From contig NZ_CP026681.1 of the NCBI RefSeq assembly GCF_002949735.1, forward strand, positions 5,796,001 to 5,860,000: a stretch of DNA of 64,000 bases, written 5' to 3'. The notes beneath the pieces were generated by a model, which was not told the DNA's origin, did not search any database, and saw only the letters and a list, made by a program, of their open reading frames with translations. This DNA is from Nostoc sp. 'Peltigera membranacea cyanobiont' N6. Its GTDB lineage: Bacteria > Cyanobacteriota > Cyanobacteriia > Cyanobacteriales > Nostocaceae. A program made the position numbers and the translations under genes. Below, in pieces: positions 62,468 through 64,000 of this stretch. Each line of letters starts with the position of its first letter. The first letter of the stretch is position 1.

Positions 62468-63271
62468 GGTTCTGACGCGCCAACTGAAAATTCGCGTTTA
62501 GAGGAGACGGCTCATGCGCCCTTGGGGGGCGCGTCGCCTTCACATATCGAAAGCGCGTCAGAACTTGAAGAATTGCCTGTGGCGAATGACTGCACGACGC
62601 TAGCGCTTGTGGATGATGCACCGAGTCAATCTGCTCCGTTGTTGGCTGAAAATCAAGATTGTGGTGTTGAGCCGAGAGACTGTCATGAAGGAGCTTGTTC
62701 CGCCGTGCCCATCGCTGTAAATGAATTTTCTTCAGGTTCAGCGATCGCACATCAAAAAATAGAACCGAGTCGTCCCTCTGCTTCTTTGTTGGCTGAAAAC
62801 CAGGATTATGGTGTTGAAGCAATATTCCCTCATGAAGGTACTTGTTCCGCCCCGCCCGTTGCCCAAAATGAAAAATCTCTAAATTCTGCGATGCCTGCGG
62901 CGGGCGTAGCCATTGCTAATCAAGCACCAGAGCTTGTAGAACAGGGAAATTCTGCTACGTTGTTGGTTGAAAATTCGGTTTCGGGTGTAGAAGTCAAAAC
63001 AGTTGATAAGGGTGAAAGTTCCGCGCCGCCCGTGTCACAAACTGAAAAATGGTCGCATGAGGCGATTGTCACAAGGTCGAATCTGCGACCTGTAAGAAGG
63101 GAGAAACTGAAAGTTGCGGCGAATTCGGGGCAGAATCCGGGGTTTGAGTATTTGCAAGAGTGTTGGGATGATGATCCGGCACTTGTGATAGCGATCAAGA
63201 AATTGCTGGCGAAGTATTCGCAGTGGGGGATTGCGATTGTTGATGGGGTGTTGGTTGATTGGGAGAGGTAA
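62447..63271 (+). CDS. in-frame downstream part with three internal repeats
   Basis: 274 codons in the same frame as the preceding gene. ATG 62459 is the first internal start but lies in the hairpin and lacks a ribosome-binding site. Three repeats of about 57 residues carry S(A)LLAENQD-GVE ... H(K)EG-CSAPP; the copies begin near 63, 120 and 179. The C-terminus GFEYLQECWDDDPALVIAIK then KLLAKYSQWGIAIVDGVLVD is a distinct domain. Either it is translated by readthrough as part of a 473-residue protein, or it is the detached 3' half of a broken gene. Confidence 0.5.
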   Translation: MVVGMVVGSDAPTENSRLEETAHAPLGGASPSHIESASELEELPVANDCTTLALVDDAPSQSAPLLAENQDCGVEPRDCHEGACSAVPIAVNEFSSGSAIAHQKIEPSRPSASLLAENQDYGVEAIFPHEGTCSAPPVAQNEKSLNSAMPAAGVAIANQAPELVEQGNSATLLVENSVSGVEVKTVDKGESSAPPVSQTEKWSHEAIVTRSNLRPVRREKLKVAANSGQNPGFEYLQECWDDDPALVIAIKKLLAKYSQWGIAIVDGVLVDWER

Positions 63272-63274
63272 AAA

Positions 63275-63952
63275 TCACACTGTCTCAGAATAGCGTGCAG
63301 CTAAAGCGATTGCTGCTTGACGGTGCTTGTCTACTAATGCAGAAGGTGAAATCATTTGAGCTTTATCCATGTGACGATAAACCCATAAACTAAATTCATC
63401 TATTGAACGCTTTGGCAAATCAATTATATAAATGACATAGCTAGGTTTCCCCGTAGTTTTATCAATAATTCCAGGAGTAATTTTTTGTTTTGGATGGCGA
63501 CGTTCTCCTTCCAAAATAAATCCTGTCATTGGAGGAAAAAAATGAACTTCAACTTTGATTAAGTCTAAATTCCCTTCTAATTCTAATTTTTGAGATTCGA
63601 TATCACCTAAATTCAAACCCCAACCGTTTTCTATTAGTCGGTAAGCCTTAGTAAGACTTACTCTCTGTAATTCTAAGCCACGTGTTGGGATGCTCAGAGG
63701 CACACAATGGTTTCTAAAACGGTTCAAACGCCCAATTGCTAAATGCCCGGTTTCACAGTATTCATACAAGAGATACCAAGCAATATCTTGGTAAATTAAC
63801 TGTAAGGGGAAAATGCGTAGAGGGCCAATACGATTGTTGCCATAAAGGTCACTACCACGAGAAATTTCTATTGCTTGTCCCTGACTAATGGCTTTTTCTA
63901 GTAACGGCAATTGGTGAAATAATGTATCCTGATTTTTCCCTTTATCAGCCAT
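63275..63952 (-). CDS. WYL-domain protein, probably continuing past the window
   Basis: 225 residues from ATG 63952. GPLRIFPLQLIYQDIAWYLL then YEYCETGHLAIGRLNRFRN is the WYL motif, a ligand-sensing domain of transcriptional regulators, including ones tied to defence loci. The same frame stays open upstream to the window edge and reads like protein (QYLNRTIVYSDPEEMA), so the true start is probably outside and the N-terminal HTH, if any, is not visible. Confidence 0.75.
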   Translation of the reverse strand: MADKGKNQDTLFHQLPLLEKAISQGQAIEISRGSDLYGNNRIGPLRIFPLQLIYQDIAWYLLYEYCETGHLAIGRLNRFRNHCVPLSIPTRGLELQRVSLTKAYRLIENGWGLNLGDIESQKLELEGNLDLIKVEVHFFPPMTGFILEGERRHPKQKITPGIIDKTTGKPSYVIYIIDLPKRSIDEFSLWVYRHMDKAQMISPSALVDKHRQAAIALAARYSETV

Positions 63953-64000
63953 TTCTTCGGGGTCAGAATATACTATTGTACGGTTAAGATATTGTCTGGT

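Noticed and set aside
1..64000. tRNA, rRNA or CRISPR genes
   Set aside because: None was recognised on reading both strands, but no covariance-model or repeat search could be run, so a missed tRNA cannot be excluded.

Overview
The window reads as an accessory, probably plasmid-borne or plasmid-derived, stretch of a filamentous heterocyst-type cyanobacterium (Nostoc/Calothrix-like). The basis is the many HIP1 GCGATCGC octamers, caspase and WD40 signalling proteins, IS630, IS1634 and group II intron elements of cyanobacterial type, heptamer-type tandem repeats, and many small genes of the kind carried on cyanobacterial plasmids. This placement is inferred from sequence alone.

Layout. 0-10 kb: a transposase fragment, a large caspase/STAND-ATPase/WD40 protein (685-5079), a T5orf172 (GIY-YIG-like) gene split cleanly by an IS630 element, and a second WD40 protein. 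9.9-17 kb: a plasmid-maintenance-like set. It contains a ParB-like DNA-binding protein and a GIY-YIG/XRE fusion regulator, divergent from a long series of small genes behind a strong promoter with a palindromic operator. That series ends with KilA-N and AlkB proteins. 17.2-23.1 kb: a DUF3854-type primase-helicase gene broken by an IS1634 element and by a 171-bp MITE. Removing each insertion with one copy of its target duplication restores one 1070-codon frame. A DnaB remnant follows. 23.2-26.5 kb: a Dda/RecD-like helicase, an ASCH protein and a C5-cytosine methyltransferase.

26.5-44.6 kb looks more chromosomal. It holds a DUF3604/PHP-like protein, a sulfate ABC transporter (cysW, cysT, sulfate-binding protein; no ATPase gene here), a second IS630, gene relics (SDR, GMC oxidoreductase), a pheophorbide-a-oxygenase-like Rieske protein, a glycosyltransferase and an in-frame chimera of an RpaB-type receiver with a decapitated SDR. 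It also holds an ECF42-type sigma factor divergent from YCII and VOC genes, with two tandem TGTCGA-N17-CGAC promoter-like sites between them. Several MITEs sit around these genes.

44.9-51.6 kb: an IS4/IS701-like element truncating an integrase, an AraC regulator with a lipocalin-like gene and a 5'-truncated Old Yellow Enzyme gene, and a second IS1634 element. 51.6-59.1 kb: a second minus-strand series of small plasmid-type genes, partly paralogous to the 11.6-17 kb series, with a group II intron splitting a small ORF. 59.6-63.3 kb: an XRE regulator, a coiled-coil ParB-like protein and a two-part gene separated by an amber codon at the tip of a perfect hairpin. A WYL-domain gene runs toward the window end.

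The main theme is a replicon region heavily remodelled by insertions. At least four genes (T5orf172, primase-helicase twice, GMC oxidoreductase, intron-split ORF) can be rebuilt exactly by removing the insert. The most distinctive regulatory structures are the 11.5 kb operator set, the ECF42 promoter pair and the hairpin-embedded stop codon.
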